Assembly (NCBI GenBank): GCA_040289115.1
Contig: PSKS01000057.1
Span: 1 to 16,023, forward strand
DNA from: JAUQQI01 sp040289115
GTDB taxonomy: Bacteria > Chloroflexota > Dehalococcoidia > JAUQQI01
DNA length: 16,023 bases
Direction: 5' to 3'
The notes under the pieces are model-generated. The model saw only the letters and a program-made list of their open reading frames with translations, had not been told where the DNA came from and ran no database searches. Positions within the stretch are counted from its first letter, which is position 1; each line of letters opens with the position of its first letter. Below are positions 14,278-16,023 of the stretch, piece by piece. A program made the position numbers and the translations under genes.

Positions 14278-14979
14278 CTAGCGGTCAAGTCCGGAAGGCC
14301 AGAATTCCTGGCCGGCTGGCCAATGTCGGCCCTGGGTCCGATGGAGGGGCAAAGTCACCAGCAGTCGGGTGCCCTGCCCCGGCCGGGAGCTTATCCGGAG
14401 CCGGCCGCCTCGGGCCTTAACCGCCCGACGCAGGATGTTAAGGCCCAGGTGGCCCTTTGGGGCCAGATTTTTAAGTTGCGAAGGGGAAAAGCCCTCCCCG
14501 TCGTCTTTAAGTTCCAGGCGGACCCGACCCGGTTCCCGCCTGAGCTCGATCCGGATGCGCTGGGCCCGACCGTGGCGGATGGCGTTGGCGACGCCCTCTC
14601 GAACGACCCGGCCGATGAGCTCGGTGACGTCCGGCGGCATCCACGCCCCGTCGAGGGCGAAGCTTAGGGTCGGGGGCTGGCCTTCGGCTCCCTCCAGCCC
14701 CAGGGCGGCGCTGGCTTCCAAAATCTCCCGGAGCTGGGCGGCCCGCCGGACCCGCTTGAGGCCGGCGGTAAGCTTCCGCAGCCTTTCAAGGCTTAAGGCC
14801 AGCTCTGAGCGCAGGACCCGAAGCTCCGAAAGGAGGGCCGCCGGCGCAACCTTTCCGTCCGGCGCCGTGAGGGAGGAGTCCAGCCGGTCGATGCGCAGCA
14901 GGCTGAGGGCTAGGCGGGGCATCACGTCGTCGTGAAGGTGCCCGGCCAGGTCATTGCTGAAAAGCTCGAGTTCCGTCAT
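14278..14979 (-). CDS. Soluble NarL-system histidine kinase lacking a sensor domain
   Basis: The protein has 233 residues from ATG 14977-14979. The Shine-Dalgarno GGGGGAAGGAA overlaps the end of the regulator gene, and the gap is 4 nt. A HisKA_3-like dimerisation helix is at about 8-75 with L-H-D-D-V-M-P-R-L (phospho-acceptor His16). The ATPase domain follows: N-box E-G-V-A-N-A-I-R-H-G (128-137), G1 D-D-G-E-G-F (159-164), G2 G-H-L-G-L-N-I-L (176-183), and G-Q-G-T-R-L-L-V-T-L-P-L (201-212). There is no membrane helix, PAS, GAF or other input domain; His16 lies at the very N-terminus. The family has HDxxxQ after the histidine; here the Q position is proline. It should phosphorylate the adjacent regulator. 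DegS is the nearest functional analogue by layout. Confidence 0.9.
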   Translation of the reverse strand: MTELELFSNDLAGHLHDDVMPRLALSLLRIDRLDSSLTAPDGKVAPAALLSELRVLRSELALSLERLRKLTAGLKRVRRAAQLREILEASAALGLEGAEGQPPTLSFALDGAWMPPDVTELIGRVVREGVANAIRHGRAQRIRIELRREPGRVRLELKDDGEGFSPSQLKNLAPKGHLGLNILRRAVKARGGRLRISSRPGQGTRLLVTLPLHRTQGRHWPAGQEFWPSGLDR

Positions 14980-14983
14980 GGCT

Positions 14984-15637
14984 TTATTCCTTCCCCCGGA
15001 CCAGGCCGACACCATGGGCCACCAGGGCGGCGGTCACCCGGTCGGAAACGCCCAGCTTCTGGAAGATAACCGAAAGGCGGTTTTTAACCGTGGAAGCCGA
15101 GACCCCGAGTTTGCGGGCGATCTCTTTGTTGGAGTAGCCTAAGGCTAAAAGCCTTAGGACCTCGACCTCCCGGGCCGTGAGCCCGTTGGGTCCGGAAGTC
15201 AGGGGGTTATACCGCTCCCGGTAGCGTCTAAGCAGGCCGGTCATAAGTTTAGTGTCGATGGCGGACCCACCCTCGGCAACGGTCCGGATGGCCATAACCA
15301 GCTCAGAAAATCCGGCGCTTTTCAGGATGTATCCCCGGACGCCGGCCTTAACGGCCCGGTCCAGGTGGTCCTGGTCGGCGTGCATGGTGAGGATGATAAC
15401 CGGGGTATTAGGGGCCTCGGCGGCGATGGCTTCGGCGGCCGAAATGCCGTCAGCCCTTTCCCCCGGCATCTCGATGTCTAAGATGGCAACATCAGGTTTA
15501 AGCCTGCTTACAAGGGTTCGGGCTGTTCGGCCGTCGGGGGCCTCGCCTATTACTTGGATATCTGGGACGGTGCTTAGGAGTTCTTTGAGACCCTGCCGGA
15601 AAATGGTATGGTCGTCGGCAATAATTACTCGGATCAA
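14984..15637 (-). CDS. NarL/FixJ-family response regulator (DegU-like)
   Basis: The 217-residue protein has an N-terminal receiver domain (1-120): acidic pair D8-D9, phospho-acceptor D54 in A-I-L-D-I-E-M-P-G, T84 and K106 (Y-I-L-K-S). A LuxR-type helix-turn-helix (152-212) follows, L-T-A-R-E-V-E-V-L-R-L-L-A-L-G-Y-S-N-K-E-I-A (split LTAREVEVLRLL and ALGYSNKEIA), then V-S-A-S-T-V-K-N-R-L. The start is TTG at 15635-15637, with GGAGG eight bases upstream and the receiver domain beginning exactly there (MIRVIIADDH). The longer open frame from ATG 15697 begins within the promoter and is rejected. It is the first gene of the operon, with a kinase partner downstream, and probably controls flagellar genes or itself. 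Target genes cannot be read from sequence. Confidence 0.92.
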   Translation of the reverse strand: MIRVIIADDHTIFRQGLKELLSTVPDIQVIGEAPDGRTARTLVSRLKPDVAILDIEMPGERADGISAAEAIAAEAPNTPVIILTMHADQDHLDRAVKAGVRGYILKSAGFSELVMAIRTVAEGGSAIDTKLMTGLLRRYRERYNPLTSGPNGLTAREVEVLRLLALGYSNKEIARKLGVSASTVKNRLSVIFQKLGVSDRVTAALVAHGVGLVRGKE

Positions 15638-15667
15638 CCAGCTCGCCTCCGCAATAGGCTTTGCTTT

Positions 15668-15697
15668 TAAATAGCACTGCTGCATTCCGGATGTCAA
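15668..15697 (-). promoter_or_regulatory. Predicted sigma-A promoter of the regulator-kinase-flagellar operon
   Basis: On the minus strand, TTGACA (15692-15697) is a perfect -35 element. It is followed by 18 bases and TATTTA (15668-15673) as -10. The start of transcription would be near 15661, giving a leader of about 24 nt before the TTG codon at 15637 with GGAGG at 15646-15650. The spacer contains CCGGAATG, and its inverted copy lies upstream at 15742-15749. Confidence 0.7.
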
Positions 15698-15834
15698 GGG
15701 CCGAAACGCCAGTGGGCCTGGCTAGGTCTTTTGATGGTGGCCCGGAATGTGCCGTCGAGGTCCTTGGAAAAACGGGTTACCGGGGGTCGACGGCAATAGG
15801 TGGAGGCCGTTTTAAAGGTTTTTGCCGGCCGGCC
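15698..15834. other. Divergent intergenic region with inverted repeats
   Basis: No gene is supported here; the short open frames have no ribosome binding sites. Visible structure: a 9-bp inverted repeat TGCCGTCGA (15750-15758) / TCGACGGCA (15787-15795) around 28 bases; CCGGAATG (15742-15749), inverted relative to CATTCCGG (15683-15690) inside the neighbouring promoter; and the palindrome GCCGGCCGGC (15824-15833) beside the next -35 box. These could be operators for the divergent promoters. Confidence 0.4.
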
Positions 15835-15863
15835 TTGACAGGGCCCCCATTCTTGGCTACAAT
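15835..15863 (+). promoter_or_regulatory. Predicted promoter in the CRISPR leader
   Basis: TTGACA (15835-15840), exactly 17 bases, then TACAAT (15858-15863): five of six -10 bases, a perfect -35 and ideal spacing. Transcription would begin near 15870, about 32 nt before the first CRISPR repeat, and run rightward through the array. A short hairpin GGGGG-AACG-CCCCC (15876-15889) lies in between. This places the leader on the left of the array and the crRNA on the plus strand. Confidence 0.75.
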
Positions 15864-15901
15864 TGGGTCGAAACAGGGGGAACGCCCCCACTTCGGGTTG
15901 G

Positions 15902-15931
15902 ATTTCAATCGCACCATAGTGGGATTGAAAC
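15902..15931 (+). repeat. CRISPR repeat 1 (leader-proximal, first base changed)
   Basis: This 30-nt repeat equals repeat 2 except that base 1 is A instead of G. It follows the promoter-bearing leader directly. A changed base at an outer boundary is common in the last (oldest) repeat, but the upstream promoter argues that this is the leader end. Confidence 0.85.
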
Positions 15932-15967
15932 TGAAGCTTGTGAAGGATGTGAAGGATTTTTGGCTAT

Positions 15968-15997
15968 GTTTCAATCGCACCATAGTGGGATTGAAAC
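15968..15997 (+). repeat. CRISPR repeat 2
   Basis: This 30-nt repeat starts GTTTCAATCG and ends GGATTGAAAC. The outer 9 bases on each side are perfect reverse complements. It lies 36 nt after repeat 1. Confidence 0.88.
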
Positions 15998-16023
15998 GGG
16001 TTTTTCGGGTCCTCCTCCGAATA

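Larger units (their letters stand above)
15902..16023 (+). CRISPR. Start of a CRISPR array: two repeats, one full spacer, one cut spacer
   Basis: Two 30-nt repeats (15902-15931 and 15968-15997) are identical except for the first base (A in the first, G in the second). The spacer between them is 36 nt (15932-15967), and a second spacer runs off the window (15998-16023). The repeat begins GTTTCAATC and ends GATTGAAAC, with CAC and GTG also placed symmetrically inside, so it is nearly palindromic. Ends of this type (ATTGAAAC as the crRNA 5' handle) are known from type I-B and type III systems in thermophilic bacteria. No cas gene is in the window, so the subtype is not determined. The orientation call rests on the upstream promoter, not the repeat. 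Confidence 0.85.

Noticed and set aside
15638..15697. Upstream ATG giving the response regulator 20 extra residues
   Set aside because: The extension covers the promoter. The TTG at 15635-15637 has an ideal GGAGG and fits the start of the receiver domain exactly.
15846..15875. Possible decayed extra CRISPR repeat in the leader (ends TCGAAAC)
   Set aside because: Only the last few bases resemble the repeat; the first half does not match, and it overlaps the promoter. Probably chance.
15694..15983. Short minus-strand frames across the intergenic region and CRISPR repeats
   Set aside because: They cross CRISPR repeats and the leader promoter, and show no ribosome binding site or protein-like composition.

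Overview
This window is almost entirely one late flagellar gene cluster, read leftward on the minus strand. It ends on the right at a divergent regulatory region and the first two repeats of a CRISPR array. The DNA is GC-rich throughout (by eye roughly two thirds G+C). Shine-Dalgarno sequences are strong (GGAGG, AAGGAGG), GTG and TTG starts are frequent, and neighbouring genes usually overlap by 1-11 nt or abut. The gene set (FlgM and FlgN next to FlgK and FlgL, FliA inside the cluster, a YcgR-type PilZ protein after flhA, a DegS/DegU-like two-component pair) together with a GTTTCAAT...ATTGAAAC type CRISPR repeat suggests a GC-rich, probably thermophilic Bacillota (Firmicutes) lineage. That placement is inference, and I cannot name a genus.

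Layout along transcription, from right to left. A sigma-A-like promoter (15668-15697) drives a NarL/LuxR-type response regulator and a small soluble histidine kinase with no sensor domain. A 44-nt gap holding a hairpin follows. Next come the export gate genes fliP, fliQ, fliR, flhB and flhA, then a PilZ c-di-GMP effector, a 62-residue two-helix membrane protein, the flagellar sigma factor fliA, and a secreted, membrane-anchored protein resembling the C-terminal domain of RskA. Two rod genes (flgF-like, flgG) come next. After flgG lies a near-consensus sigma-28 promoter whose -35 element overlaps the flgG stop codon. It reads into flgM, flgN, flgK, flgL, fliD, fliS and a fliT-like gene. The cluster leaves the window inside a Tat-type lipoprotein of which only 49 codons are visible.

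How the genes work together. FliPQR and FlhBA form the flagellar type III export gate. FlgF and FlgG build the rod. FlgK and FlgL form the hook-filament junction and FliD the cap. FlgN, FliS and FliT are chaperones. FliA and FlgM time the late genes, and the sigma-28 promoter before flgM fits that switch. The PilZ protein may brake motility in response to c-di-GMP. The two-component pair at the head of the operon could control the whole set. Genes often found at these positions in Gram-positive flagellar clusters are missing here: fliO before fliP, flhF and flhG after flhA, and fliW, csrA and flagellin near flgL.

The right edge (15638-16023) holds two diverging promoters, inverted repeats between them, and a CRISPR leader whose own promoter (TTGACA-N17-TACAAT) lies just upstream of the first repeat. 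No cas gene is visible.

The most unusual items are: an RskA-like extracytoplasmic domain beside fliA without the anti-sigma part; a lipobox in the FliP signal peptide; a histidine kinase that has lost both its sensor domain and the DxxxQ phosphatase motif; a 24-nt palindrome found in two genes in the same reading frame and encoding Gly-X-Y triplets; and the truncated Tat lipoprotein.
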